DNA from: Nitrospirota bacterium
GTDB lineage: Bacteria; Nitrospirota; Thermodesulfovibrionia; Thermodesulfovibrionales; Dissulfurispiraceae
Direction: 5' to 3'
Assembly: GCA_009773415.1 (NCBI GenBank)
Contig: WSNO01000021.1
Span: 1 to 48,564 of the forward strand
DNA: 48,564 bases
Shown: positions 36,425 through 46,262 of the stretch, piece after piece
Layout of the letters: every line of letters starts with the position of its first letter
Numbering within the stretch: the stretch's first letter is position 1
Program-made: the position numbers and the translations under genes
The notes under the pieces: model-generated
What the model was told of the DNA's origin: nothing
The model's database searches: none
The model's input: only the letters and a program-made list of their open reading frames with translations

Positions 36425-37243
36425 TCAGACAACCGGCGAATCAGGGCGCCTGCCCCGGCACGAAATAAGCGGCGTGTAGGTGAAGCGGCCGGGGTCGGAA
36501 AAAAACTTCTCGTACTCTCCGAGAAAATCCTCATACCCGCCTGCATAGCGTCCAAATCCGTAGCCAAGATTTTTGGCCGTTACTGACACTTTTCTGAGCC
36601 AATTGAAAGCGTCTGCCTCCCTCAGCTTTCCGATGATGAGATGATGAGCGCTCACATCAACTGAGATCTCTTCATAACCGAGACGATACAGGTGAGAGTA
36701 AAGTTTTCTGCCGGCATATGGGTCAAAATCAGCCTTCTCCGTTGCCAGTTGCATAAGATCATGCATGGTCTGCTCCAGCTGAACCGGAGCAGGGTAATGA
36801 TTCAGGGAATTGTGGTCCAAGTCCAGCAGGCAGAGAATCCCTCCCGGACGTACGATATCGGCAATGTTTTGGACTAAAGCAAACGCACTTGACCCGAAAT
36901 ACTCAAGTACAAAGCGGAGCCAAACAAAGTCGAAGCCTCCTAGGTCAGTGAGCGGCTTCGTAATGTCCCGGCAGACAAATTCGATGCCGGGGGCTCGGTA
37001 TCGATCAGACGCAAACGCAAGGCGCTGCAATGATCCGTCGACTCCTACCACACTGCCATTCGGCTGCACAAGTTCAAGGAACAGGGCTGTGGTTTTCCCG
37101 GAACCGCAACAGATATCTGCAACACGCATCCCTGGGTGAATCCCCGCCCATTGGGCTTGGCGGATAAATGCTTTCGAGTCGGTTTTGACGTCCAGTCGAA
37201 TGGCCTCATCGGGCCCTTCCATCAGATATGATGATGTTATCAA
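36425..37243 (-). CDS. Class I SAM-dependent methyltransferase
   Basis: A 272-residue Rossmann-fold methyltransferase. Motif I is seen as RVADICCGSGKTT (about 40-52), followed by the acidic GVDGSLQRL loop, the CRDITKPL motif and the FDFVWLRFVLEYF catalytic-loop segment. No domain beyond the core fold is recognised, so the substrate is unknown. It is on the minus strand between the first HD-GYP gene and the FadL gene, apparently monocistronic. Confidence 0.85.
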   Translation of the reverse strand: MITSSYLMEGPDEAIRLDVKTDSKAFIRQAQWAGIHPGMRVADICCGSGKTTALFLELVQPNGSVVGVDGSLQRLAFASDRYRAPGIEFVCRDITKPLTDLGGFDFVWLRFVLEYFGSSAFALVQNIADIVRPGGILCLLDLDHNSLNHYPAPVQLEQTMHDLMQLATEKADFDPYAGRKLYSHLYRLGYEEISVDVSAHHLIIGKLREADAFNWLRKVSVTAKNLGYGFGRYAGGYEDFLGEYEKFFSDPGRFTYTPLISCRGRRPDSPVV

Positions 37244-37419
37244 GTATTGTCTCCTCGCGGCGGCCGTTGCTGACGGGCAGACGGCTCACACAAGTGAAGC
37301 CTGCTGCAAAAACGCACCTGCCAGACAGGTCGGCCGTCAGTTCTGTTGATAGTAACACGACAGCCTATGCAGGAAGCAGCTCATTCGCTGAAGACCACTT
37401 AACTGCACAACCCATCAGA

Positions 37420-37448
37420 TTTATTTATCGCAAATTTATCGGTATAAT
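37420..37448 (+). promoter_or_regulatory. Sigma-70-like promoter of the FadL-type porin gene
   Basis: TTTATT (37420-37425) and a perfect TATAAT (37443-37448) are 17 nt apart. The predicted transcript starts near 37455, about 53 nt before the ATG at 37508. Confidence 0.5.
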
Positions 37449-37507
37449 ACAATATATTGGCATGTCCGGTTCACTGTTATATCCCTATACTTCAGGAGGC
37501 GTCAAAA

Positions 37508-38797
37508 ATGCGCGTGAATAAAGGCCGGCTTATTTCCATTGCTTTGATGGCAGTGCTGATGGTGAAACTAGGCCCAGCTAATTGTTATGCTTCAGGGTTC
37601 GGTATTTTCACGCAAGACAGCGCGTCAACAAGCCAGGCCAGCGCGACGATTGCCCATGCTGACAGTCCGTCAGCCGTATTCTTCAACCCAGCATTGATTA
37701 ATCAGCTGCCGGGAACACAAGTTTCCGTCGGCACTACGCTTATCATGCCCAGTCGCCAATTCACCAGCGCACTGACCGGCCAGACCACAAAGACCGAGTC
37801 ACAGACTTTTTTCCCGTCAACCATCTATCTCACACATGCGGTGAACGACAAGTTAAGCGTCGGCTTTGGAATCTTCAATCCGTTTGGGTTGTCGACGAAG
37901 TGGCCCACGGATTGGGAAGGGCGGTACCTTGCCACTAATTCCGAATTGACCACATGGGCATTTAACCCTGTAGCATCCATTAAAGTCGCCCCATGGCTCA
38001 CGACAGCCGTGGGCTTCGTGTATTTAAGAGCCGACAGCACGCTTGAGCGGCAGATGAATTTCTCCTTCTTCGGAATTGGTGATGGTTCTCAGAAATTCAA
38101 GGGGTCGGGGGACGGCATGGGCTTCAATGCAGGCCTTCTCATTGATCCGATCAAAGATGTCTCCGTCGGTGTTTCATACAGGAGCAAGATTCGCGCTACG
38201 CTTGACGGAAATGCTTCATTTGACCTGCCTGCAGCTGCAGCGTTTCTGACGCCGTTTTTCCCTAATACGCACGGGCAGGCAAAGATTGATCTCCCTGCAC
38301 AGGCATACTTTGGCGCACATTTCCGCCAACTGCACCCCTTTACCTTTGAGATAGCCGGCAGATGGGAGCAGTGGTCCTCATTCAAGGAATTGGATCTTCA
38401 GTTCAGCCAGCCTGTGATGGGACGCATGAATGCGGTAACCCCTCGCAACTGGCGTGATACATGGACCGGCATGATCGGCATGAAATATCAGCTCTCAGAT
38501 GCCTTTGCGCTCATGGGAGGCTATCTGTATCAGAGCGGTGCGGTGCCTGACTCCACTTTTGAACCTGCCATACCTGATGCCGACAGTCACCTCTTCACCG
38601 CCGGGATAAGCTATAAGCCATTCAAAGAATTCAGCGTTGATGCAGGGTACGGATTTCAGAAGCTTAAGAACCGCACCAAAAAGAACGCCATTGATGATGA
38701 TCTGACAGACGGGTTCTTCAATGCTGCGACTGCTGCGAGCGGCGTGTACAAATCAAAGCTTCATCTACTTTCTCTCAATCTGTCTTACCGGTTTTAG
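37508..38797 (+). CDS. FadL/OMPP1/TodX-family outer-membrane transporter
   Basis: A 429-residue outer-membrane barrel of the FadL family. After a signal peptide (about 1-29), the mature protein starts with the family's hatch region (ASGFGIFTQDSASTSQASAT and DSPSAVFFNPAL). Typical internal segments follow (FGIFNPFGLSTKWPTDWEGR) and it ends with SLNLSYRF, a C-terminal Phe. These proteins move long-chain fatty acids or other hydrophobic compounds across the outer membrane. AGGAGG precedes the ATG at 37508 at good spacing; the frame is open for 17 codons farther upstream. It lies inside the c-di-GMP island, 56 nt before the second HD-GYP gene, and may be co-transcribed with it. Confidence 0.92.
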   Translation: MRVNKGRLISIALMAVLMVKLGPANCYASGFGIFTQDSASTSQASATIAHADSPSAVFFNPALINQLPGTQVSVGTTLIMPSRQFTSALTGQTTKTESQTFFPSTIYLTHAVNDKLSVGFGIFNPFGLSTKWPTDWEGRYLATNSELTTWAFNPVASIKVAPWLTTAVGFVYLRADSTLERQMNFSFFGIGDGSQKFKGSGDGMGFNAGLLIDPIKDVSVGVSYRSKIRATLDGNASFDLPAAAAFLTPFFPNTHGQAKIDLPAQAYFGAHFRQLHPFTFEIAGRWEQWSSFKELDLQFSQPVMGRMNAVTPRNWRDTWTGMIGMKYQLSDAFALMGGYLYQSGAVPDSTFEPAIPDADSHLFTAGISYKPFKEFSVDAGYGFQKLKNRTKKNAIDDDLTDGFFNAATAASGVYKSKLHLLSLNLSYRF

Positions 38798-38853
38798 GAA
38801 GGTTTAGAAAATGATGACCTGGGAGTTTGCTTCTTGATGCGGAGCGTAATCAC

Positions 38854-39855
38854 ATGAAGAACAATCCGGAAAAGACACGCATTGCAATGCTCGACCGCTG
38901 CAAGAAGCTTGCATCGGACGGTCGCATCTGCATGACCTCGGATGCTCATCTCATGACCTGCATCTCCGACATGCTCACTAATAAGATATGGCCTTCTCTT
39001 GAGTTTCTGAAAATGGCCCGGTCCGGCGATATCAAGATGTCGCCAGAAGTAGTGGATCTGGTCATTCGCAATCTGGAAGATCTCTCCGTCTGGGTTGAAT
39101 TTCTCAAAGAAAAACGTGCCCGTGAATCTGCAAAAAACCGGATGGTTATCTGCGACCGCACCCGGGCTGAAGGCTTTGCAAGTGAGATTGCTCTTACACT
39201 TGCTTCTGAAAAAGTTGCAAATCGTGAATTTCTTCAGCGACTTTCAGCACTTGCCGAGTTCCGCGACTCCAGAAGCGGCAACCACATCCTGCGCGTTGGC
39301 CTGTATGCCAACAAAGTCAGCGAAATGCTCGACATGCCTATGTCGTATATCGACAAGATTACCTTTGCGAGCACGCTTCATGACATCGGCAAAATGGGAG
39401 TTCCGGCTGCTATTCTGTTCAAGAAACAGCAGCTTTCCGAGGAGGAAGACTCGGTGCTCAGGAAGCACACCACCATCGGGCACCGGTTGCTCATGAACTC
39501 TTCCTCCCCTCTTCTTCAGATGGCGGCGGAAATTGCCCTCACCCATCACGAAAATTGGGACGGATCCGGCTATCCTCAGAGTCTGAATGGTCTGCAAATC
39601 CCCCTTTCCGGAGCAATTGTTCGGGTCTGCGACGTTTACGACACCCTCAGAAGCCGTCATTTTTACAAGGAACCGCTCGCCCACGACAAAGCTGTAGAGG
39701 CCATTCGAAACGGAAATAACAAGGTGCAGCCTCTTTATTTCAATCCTGATGTGCTGGATGCTTTTCTGGAGATATCGTCGGTTGTTTCGGACATTTTCGA
39801 TGCGCATCACCGCGCGCTTCCTGCTCGCAAAAAGCAGCTATCAAAAAACGTTTGA
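38854..39855 (+). CDS. HD-GYP cyclic-di-GMP phosphodiesterase
   Basis: A 333-residue soluble protein. The first 120 residues are helical and not recognised. The HD-GYP domain (about 140-320) has TLHDIGKMG (His176-Asp177) and HHENWDGSGYP (GYP at 239-241) with the downstream CDVYD motif, so all metal ligands seem present. It should hydrolyse c-di-GMP. The open frame starts at a TTG at 38827, but I use the ATG at 38854. It follows the FadL gene by 56 nt and precedes the HDOD gene by 179 nt. Confidence 0.85.
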   Translation: MKNNPEKTRIAMLDRCKKLASDGRICMTSDAHLMTCISDMLTNKIWPSLEFLKMARSGDIKMSPEVVDLVIRNLEDLSVWVEFLKEKRARESAKNRMVICDRTRAEGFASEIALTLASEKVANREFLQRLSALAEFRDSRSGNHILRVGLYANKVSEMLDMPMSYIDKITFASTLHDIGKMGVPAAILFKKQQLSEEEDSVLRKHTTIGHRLLMNSSSPLLQMAAEIALTHHENWDGSGYPQSLNGLQIPLSGAIVRVCDVYDTLRSRHFYKEPLAHDKAVEAIRNGNNKVQPLYFNPDVLDAFLEISSVVSDIFDAHHRALPARKKQLSKNV

Positions 39856-40034
39856 CATTGACGTTTCCGCATACTTGCTCCCTTGCATCTGCTGAATACT
39901 GTTGCTTATCCTTGCGCCTCAGGCATTCCAAAGGACGCCCGGCATATATCACGTTGCAATGCCGGTCAAGTTTGCAGTAATATGTAGTAATTTCGCAGTC
40001 TTCAGAGAAAGGGTGCCGTATCGAAACGACACGA

Positions 40035-40886
40035 ATGCAGACAGCGCGTGCAGCGAGACAAACCAGCACCATTCGGGAAGTCATTGATATTCCCTCTCTT
40101 CCTCCAGTTGCTTTGAGGGTCATGCAGATTATTTCCAACAAACACTCTTTTATTGAAGAACTCAAGAATGTTATTTCACTCGATCCGTCTTTGACATCAA
40201 GACTCCTTCGCATTGCAAATTCGCCCTATTACAGAAGGAGCAATTCCATCGGCACGGTCGATGACGCAATTATGATTATCGGACAGAACACCATGAGATC
40301 ACTCATAGTGTTTGCGTCCCTGAAGGATCTGCATCAGCAATCGGACAAAGTGAGCTCGCTGCTCTGGGAGCACAGCGTCGGAGTTGCCGTTGCGTCAATG
40401 CTCATTTGCGAGGAGACGCAGATTCTTGCTCCGGATGAACCTCTGGTGCAGTCCCTTCTGCACGATATCGGCAAAATTGTCCTCAACCGAACATGGAGCG
40501 AAAAGTACGCGCAAGTTGCAGAAATGGTCACAGACACTGCATGCGATTTTTCAGAGGCTGAAAACCAGACATTCGGATTCAATCATTGCGAAGTCGGGGG
40601 GCAGGTTGCTGAATGCTGGCATCTTCCTGAGCACATATCGTTCGTTATAACTCATCATCATGCAGAAATGCCGATGGAGATCAAAGATGAGAGCGCAAAA
40701 AGAACGATGGTCGTATTAAGAATGGCACATCAATTATGCGCAATGACCGGAATTGGAGCAGGAGCGCATATAACGCCAGACGACAGCGAGTTGAGGTTCC
40801 TCTCATTGGATTCAGGCACTGTTGAGCTTCTGGCGAGCCGCTTTTCCCTGAAATATCCGATCTACAGAGCGTTTCTGGCGGGGTGA
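40035..40886 (+). CDS. HDOD-domain signalling protein
   Basis: A 283-residue protein that consists almost entirely of an HDOD domain: the start IPSLPPVALRVMQIISNKHS, the middle LDPSLTSRLLRIANSPYY, and the LLHDIGKIVLNR segment. HDOD proteins act as adaptors in c-di-GMP and chemotaxis networks and are usually not hydrolases. Its stop overlaps the possible GTG start of the next gene (GTGA), so it is translated together with the EAL protein. Confidence 0.87.
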   Translation: MQTARAARQTSTIREVIDIPSLPPVALRVMQIISNKHSFIEELKNVISLDPSLTSRLLRIANSPYYRRSNSIGTVDDAIMIIGQNTMRSLIVFASLKDLHQQSDKVSSLLWEHSVGVAVASMLICEETQILAPDEPLVQSLLHDIGKIVLNRTWSEKYAQVAEMVTDTACDFSEAENQTFGFNHCEVGGQVAECWHLPEHISFVITHHHAEMPMEIKDESAKRTMVVLRMAHQLCAMTGIGAGAHITPDDSELRFLSLDSGTVELLASRFSLKYPIYRAFLAG

Positions 40887-40888
40887 CC

Positions 40889-42625
40889 ATGCCGGTACTT
40901 TTTCAGGAAAAATTGCAGCTGGTCCTGGACTCGATCAAGGATCCTATTATTGTTTTGGATATCAGCACGAAAGCAGTAACTGCCAATGCTGCGGCAAAAG
41001 ATATCGAACACTACCTTGACAAGTGTGTTCTCAAGCAGGAACTCTGCAGCAAAAATCACTGCGCCTTTCATGAAAAGGGAGACGACGAGATCTGTCTGGT
41101 CAAGAAATCGCTCCTGATGGATAATTACTCCTCGGGTTTTTTCAAGATTCAGCATCACCAGAACAACTTCACGACATATCTCCACAGCACCACAACTCCC
41201 TATGACGGCTTCATCGTGCTTCACATGAAACATGCGCATCCCCCTCAGGGTCAGCCTGCTGATATTCATGAGAACCTGGGTTTCAACACATCGCGATGCG
41301 ATATCCTCACGGGACTTCCGAACATCTTTTTTCTGACAGAGGCTCTGCATCAGAAAATACAGAGAGCTCGGGGACTCGGCACTATGCTTTCCGTTTTGTT
41401 TATCGACATAAACAGGTTTAACCGGATTAATCATTTTTTTGGACGCGAACAGGGAGATGCCGTTTTGCGAATGGTCGCGCAGAGGATTCAGAACACCCTC
41501 AGAGCTTCGGATGTTCTGATTCGTCAGGGAGGCGATGTTTTTATCGCGATCATTGCTGATGATGAAAGGAACCAAGACATTGGGATCGTAGTAAACAAGA
41601 TTCTCAAATCCGTGGCTCTGCCCCTTGCCGTTCGCAATGAACAGATACGATTGAAAGCAACTGCGGGAATCAGCATCTATCCGAAAGACGGCATCCTGCC
41701 GAACACCCTGATCAAAAATGCCGACATCGCTCTACAGCGGGCTAAGACGGATTCTCTGAAATCTTTCCGGTTTTATGCTCCTTCGATGGAAAAGGGAACC
41801 GGCGAACTTTTGCTGTTTGAAAGCCGTCTCCTGTCCGCTATTGAGCGCAATGAACTGGTTCTTCATTACCAGCCTCTTATTGCAACCGGCACTGGTCGCA
41901 TGGTGGGGGCTGAAGCTCTTCTCCGATGGAACTCGCCCGATTTCGGATGTGTTTTACCGTCGAAGTTCATCCCGGCAGCAGAAAGGATGGGTGTCATAAT
42001 TGAGATCGGGAAATGGGTTGTTCAGACTGCCTGCAGACAGATGAGCGAGTGGATTCTCCGTGGTTTTCCGCCTATCACCGTTTCGGTCAATGTCTCGATG
42101 AAGCAGTTCAGAGATCCTGATCTGCTCCACATAATCCGTGCCTCCCTTGATGAAGCATGCCTGGCTTCTGAATGCCTGTGTCTTGAGATAACCGAAAATA
42201 TTATCATGGACAAGCCTGAAACTCTCATTGAAACAATGTCTGCAATAAGCGCTATGGGAGTAGAACTTGCCATAGACGATTTTGGAACCGGCTATTCATC
42301 CTTGAACTATCTGAAAAGGCTTCCGGTGCAGAAGCTAAAAATTGACCGGTCTTTTATCATGAATATCACGGAAGACGAGGCAGATGCGGCCATCGTCAAA
42401 TCGGTAATATCCCTTGCACATAACTTCAGGCTAAAAGTGAATGCAGAGGGAGTTGAAACTCTGGAGCAGATGGATTTTCTGAGACAACTCGGATGCGATG
42501 AACTTCAGGGAAATTTCCTCAGCCCCCCCCTCAGTGTCGAAGAATTCGCGATACTATGGACCAATACGCTGCTTCTGCACGGAGGGCACAGTGGGTGTGA
42601 AGACATACAGCGGATAGAAGAATAG
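40889..42625 (+). CDS. PAS-GGDEF-EAL protein, degenerate GGDEF, intact EAL phosphodiesterase
   Basis: A 578-residue cytoplasmic protein. The N-terminal PAS-like domain (about 1-120) carries a Cys cluster (four Cys in about 30 residues, between CVLKQELC and EICLV) that might hold a cofactor. The GGDEF domain (about 135-305) has GGDVF at 214-218 in place of GGDEF, so diguanylate cyclase activity is unlikely. The EAL domain (about 315-570) retains EALLRW (Glu342), DDFGTGYSS and NAEGVET, the catalytic residues. It should hydrolyse c-di-GMP to pGpG, perhaps activated by GTP binding to the GGDEF domain. A GTG at 40883 would give a 4-nt overlap with the HDOD gene; I prefer the ATG at 40889 with GGCGGGG just upstream. 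The HDOD partner is likely functional. Confidence 0.9.
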   Translation: MPVLFQEKLQLVLDSIKDPIIVLDISTKAVTANAAAKDIEHYLDKCVLKQELCSKNHCAFHEKGDDEICLVKKSLLMDNYSSGFFKIQHHQNNFTTYLHSTTTPYDGFIVLHMKHAHPPQGQPADIHENLGFNTSRCDILTGLPNIFFLTEALHQKIQRARGLGTMLSVLFIDINRFNRINHFFGREQGDAVLRMVAQRIQNTLRASDVLIRQGGDVFIAIIADDERNQDIGIVVNKILKSVALPLAVRNEQIRLKATAGISIYPKDGILPNTLIKNADIALQRAKTDSLKSFRFYAPSMEKGTGELLLFESRLLSAIERNELVLHYQPLIATGTGRMVGAEALLRWNSPDFGCVLPSKFIPAAERMGVIIEIGKWVVQTACRQMSEWILRGFPPITVSVNVSMKQFRDPDLLHIIRASLDEACLASECLCLEITENIIMDKPETLIETMSAISAMGVELAIDDFGTGYSSLNYLKRLPVQKLKIDRSFIMNITEDEADAAIVKSVISLAHNFRLKVNAEGVETLEQMDFLRQLGCDELQGNFLSPPLSVEEFAILWTNTLLLHGGHSGCEDIQRIEE

Positions 42626-42700
42626 ACCTGCTTATGGTCTTGACCGGGCATCCGCGCTCCCTGCAGAATTCCTTCTTTTGCGGCAGAATCCGATTACCCT

Positions 42701-43615
42701 TCAGAGATGAAACAGAAGAATCACCGGCATGGTCAGAAACGCCAGCATCGTTTGCACCGTTATGATACTCGCCATCAATGAATGGTCTCCTCCCAGTTCC
42801 CGCGCCAGAATAAATGCCGATGAAGCTGTCGGCAAAGAACTATACAATACCGCAACGGCAAGATGGACAGGGTCTATGCTAGCCAGCACCCCCATCCCCC
42901 AGACGAGGGACGGCAGGACAAGCAGTTTCAGAACACTCCCCAGCACAATGGGGCGGGAATGTCCTGAGATAGACGTCAGGTTAAGCCCGGCGCCTACCGC
43001 AAGCAGACCCAGCGGGAGCGATGCTTTACCCAGTGCGCCAAGAATATCGGCAACTATCGCGGGAAGTTGCATCTGAAAAGCACTCAGGGACAGACCGGCA
43101 AGAGCGCTCAGTATAAGCGGGTTTTTTACCAGCTCTCCGAATGTAGTTTGCCATGAAAAACCCTTGTGCGACGCAAAGCGCGTCAGCACGTAGACGGAAA
43201 GAACGTTTACGGTCGGAATCATGGCGGCAGCCAGAAGTGCCATCATGGCGATACCCGATTCGCCGTATACTGCGCTGGCCGCCGAAAGTCCGACATAGGT
43301 GTTATACCGTATGGCACCCTGGAATATCGAGCTGAAAGACGGGCCATCAAACGGTAGCCGTGCCCTGAACACAAGCAGGAATGCCGCAACAATAATCAAT
43401 GAAGCCGATGTAATTGCAAGCAGCGGAGCGAGAGTCCCGACATCGAACCGCAGCCGCGAAAGCGTCACGATCAGCAGCGAAGGGAAAAGCACATAATATG
43501 CTGACTTTTCAACCAGACGCCACGCCGTTTCACTCCTGATAAAAACAGCACGAAGCAGAAACCCGCCCGCAATCAAGGCAAAAATCGGCAGCAGCGACCA
43601 GAGTACGGTAATCAT
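42701..43615 (-). CDS. AEC-family permease (auxin efflux carrier-like)
   Basis: A 304-residue membrane protein with about ten helices in two inverted halves, the AEC/MtrF-like YfdV fold (start VLWSLLPIFALIAGGFLLRA; middle GLLAVGAGLNLTSISGH; end LGGDHSLMASIITVQTMLAF). Bacterial members export organic acids such as malate or malonate. There is no metabolic neighbour that hints at a substrate. A TATAAT box lies about 35 nt before the ATG on the minus strand. Confidence 0.87.
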   Translation of the reverse strand: MITVLWSLLPIFALIAGGFLLRAVFIRSETAWRLVEKSAYYVLFPSLLIVTLSRLRFDVGTLAPLLAITSASLIIVAAFLLVFRARLPFDGPSFSSIFQGAIRYNTYVGLSAASAVYGESGIAMMALLAAAMIPTVNVLSVYVLTRFASHKGFSWQTTFGELVKNPLILSALAGLSLSAFQMQLPAIVADILGALGKASLPLGLLAVGAGLNLTSISGHSRPIVLGSVLKLLVLPSLVWGMGVLASIDPVHLAVAVLYSSLPTASSAFILARELGGDHSLMASIITVQTMLAFLTMPVILLFHL

Positions 43616-43650
43616 AGAGTGTATTCAGCGCAGTTTTTCATAAACGTTTT

Positions 43651-43656
43651 ATTATA
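43651..43656 (-). promoter_or_regulatory. -10 box of the AEC permease gene
   Basis: Minus-strand TATAAT (43656-43651) without a convincing -35. Start of transcription near 43644. Confidence 0.4.
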
Positions 43657-43721
43657 CGCAATGCGCATCGGATAACTGATAGGCAAAAGGCGAAATCCGG
43701 ATTGCATTATGCGCTTTCTGC

Positions 43722-46247
43722 TCAGCCTTCGCGTGGCTTCACGCGCATCGTCGGCAGAGCATTCCACGGGTCGTCAGGCCATGGGTGTTTGGGATAACGA
43801 CCTCGCAACTCTTTGCGGACATCAAAGTAACTGCTGTTCCAGAAGGTCTTCAGATCCTGCGTAATCTGAACTGGCCGCCGGGCAGGCGACAGCAGATGCA
43901 AAAGCACTTTGGCACGCCCTTCCGCAACAGTCGGAGTATCGGCACATCCGAACATTTCCTGCAGTTTTACCGCCAAGACAGGGCATTCGTGGCTGGCATA
44001 GTCGATGGCAACGCGACTGCCGCTCGGCACTTGCAGCAGCATCGGGGCCCGCTCATCGAGCTGACGCTTTTGCTCCCTTGAAAGACGGGACTTCAGTGCC
44101 GTCGCAAGGTTAAGCCGCCTGAGCTGATCAGCACTGCGCACTCCGGACAGAAACGGCGCGATCCATTCTGCCGACGTCGATGCGCTGGCAGTCAAAGAGA
44201 GATCAGGCCATGACTCAGCAGGGAAATATCGTCGCATCAGAGCAACCCTTCCTCGAAGCTGCTCTGCCTCAGCACTATAACTTAAAAGATCAGGGTTGTC
44301 CGCAATCACCTGACAAACAATCGGGATTACTTCGTCATCTGAAGGGCGAAACGGTTTGTTAGTCAGCACAATTGCGCCGATGCGCTCCTCAACCGATGCC
44401 TGCACGCGCTGACTCCGATTGTCCCAGACAACATGGCGAACTGTCTCAATATGTCCGCTGCACTCGGCTCTCACAATATCCTCATTCAGCGGACAGGCGA
44501 GATGAATCGTCCCTTCAGTCTTTTCTCCCGCATTAAGAACAAGTGCTATAAGGTACTCGCTCGACCCGAGGCTGCAGGCGGCTGACAGACGAACGCCGCG
44601 TCCTTGGGAAAGCAGGAACCTTCCCTCTCCGTCGTCCCGTTTTTTTCCGAGACGATCGGGATAGGCAGCAAGCAGAAGTCGGGCAATCATGTCATGATCA
44701 TGTACTGCATCGGCACGGTCTGCTGAAACTCTCAGCAGGCGGCAGAGCTGGTATGAGGTACGATCAACAGCCTGCAGTGCAAAGCTGTCGATATCGGTTC
44801 TCTCGGCACCGCCTGCACGCCAGGCAGCGAGCACTTGCAAGCGCTCCGTAATATCCGGTTCGCATACATCTGCTCGACCCGAAGGCTTGCGCAGGATGTC
44901 ACGCTCCGAGAGCAGGGCTGCAATATCAACGCCGAGCTTCGGCACCTTCTGCTTCATCGCATGTATAATCAAACGCGCAAGACGCGGATGTAGGGGGAGC
45001 CGGGCCATTGCCTTGCCGGTTTCTGTAGTGCAACCGGCACGATCGATTGCGTGAAGATCGAAAAGCAATTTCCGTGCGCTCTCCCATGGCAATAGTTGAG
45101 GCAAGTCGAGCCAACTCAGCTGTTGCGGTTCCCGTACGCCCCAGACCGCAAGCTCAAGAGCGAGCGGCGAAAGATCAGCAGTCATGATCTCGGGAGGAGA
45201 AAATGGCAGCATTCCGGTAAAGGTGTGCCGACTGTACAAGCGATAGCAGACGCCCGGTCCGAGTCGTCCCGCACGGCCTCTCCGCTGCTCCGCGGCGGCG
45301 CGCGATACCGATACCGTGACAAGCCGGTTCATGCCGGTGGAAGGATCGTGCTGAAGGCGTCGCGTAAGCCCGCTGTCTATTACGACGCGAACGCCTTCGA
45401 TGGTAAGACTTGTTTCTGCGATATTGGTAGCGAGTACCACTTTTCTCTTCTGCGACGGCATGATTGCACGCTCCTGCTCGGCAAACGGCAAGTCTCCATA
45501 CAACGGATGGATCTCGACATCTTTTCCGGAACAAAAAGGAGCAAGCTGCTCTGCAACTCGCCGAATCTCTCCTGAACCGGGCAGAAAAACGAGCAGATCG
45601 CCCTCGGTTTCACGCAGAGCCCGCGTCGTCACATCCACAATCTGCATCACGGGATATGTGCCGGACTGTGCTGGAAAATAGCGCTCCTCAACCGGAAATG
45701 CCTTACTCTGCGAAGTGATGACCGGCGCGCCACCGAGCAGTTCCGCAATCGGACCGCTGTCGAGCGTTGCCGACATGACGAGCAGACTAAGATCTTCCCT
45801 GAGGATGCGCTGCACATCTAAACAGAGTGCCAGCGCCAGATCGGCATGGATGCTGCGCTCATGAAATTCATCAAAGATAACCATCGCAACACCTTCAAGC
45901 AATGGATCGGACTGAATACGCCTCGTCAATATCCCCTCGGTCACGACTTCGATACGGGTCCGTTTTGATACCTTTCGATCGAAGCGAATGGCATAACCGA
46001 TCGTTTCGCCAACAGTTTCGCCGAACAGATGCGCCATCCAGCGCGCAGCTGATACCGCGGCTATCCGCCGCGGCTCCAACATGATGATGCGGCCCTGTTC
46101 AGCAGAAATCACGTTGAGCAGTGCCAGCGGTACGCGTGTCGTCTTTCCTGCTCCTGGCGGCGCATGGAGGACGACGTTTGCACTCCGTGTCACCGCATCT
46201 GTCAGGGCGGGAAGCACTTCATCGATGGGATAAAACTGATGGATCAC
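43722..46247 (-). CDS. hrpB: ATP-dependent helicase HrpB
   Basis: An 841-residue DEAH-box-type helicase. It starts with GTG at 46247. Walker A is APPGAGKTTR near 31-38; the Walker B variant reads DEFHERS; helicase motifs III (SATLD), V (TNIAETSLTIEGV) and VI (QRRGRAGR) follow. The C-terminal half has the HrpB-specific region (LLLAAYPDRLGKKRDD, GRGVRLS, VRKELRGRYPKHPWPDDP). HrpB is an RNA-dependent ATPase of unclear biological role, often near RNA metabolism genes; here it is solitary. A TATAGT box lies 10-15 nt before the start, so the leader is short. Assignment is strong. Confidence 0.95.
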   Translation of the reverse strand: MIHQFYPIDEVLPALTDAVTRSANVVLHAPPGAGKTTRVPLALLNVISAEQGRIIMLEPRRIAAVSAARWMAHLFGETVGETIGYAIRFDRKVSKRTRIEVVTEGILTRRIQSDPLLEGVAMVIFDEFHERSIHADLALALCLDVQRILREDLSLLVMSATLDSGPIAELLGGAPVITSQSKAFPVEERYFPAQSGTYPVMQIVDVTTRALRETEGDLLVFLPGSGEIRRVAEQLAPFCSGKDVEIHPLYGDLPFAEQERAIMPSQKRKVVLATNIAETSLTIEGVRVVIDSGLTRRLQHDPSTGMNRLVTVSVSRAAAEQRRGRAGRLGPGVCYRLYSRHTFTGMLPFSPPEIMTADLSPLALELAVWGVREPQQLSWLDLPQLLPWESARKLLFDLHAIDRAGCTTETGKAMARLPLHPRLARLIIHAMKQKVPKLGVDIAALLSERDILRKPSGRADVCEPDITERLQVLAAWRAGGAERTDIDSFALQAVDRTSYQLCRLLRVSADRADAVHDHDMIARLLLAAYPDRLGKKRDDGEGRFLLSQGRGVRLSAACSLGSSEYLIALVLNAGEKTEGTIHLACPLNEDIVRAECSGHIETVRHVVWDNRSQRVQASVEERIGAIVLTNKPFRPSDDEVIPIVCQVIADNPDLLSYSAEAEQLRGRVALMRRYFPAESWPDLSLTASASTSAEWIAPFLSGVRSADQLRRLNLATALKSRLSREQKRQLDERAPMLLQVPSGSRVAIDYASHECPVLAVKLQEMFGCADTPTVAEGRAKVLLHLLSPARRPVQITQDLKTFWNSSYFDVRKELRGRYPKHPWPDDPWNALPTMRVKPREG

Positions 46248-46262
46248 GTTCCTGTTACTATA

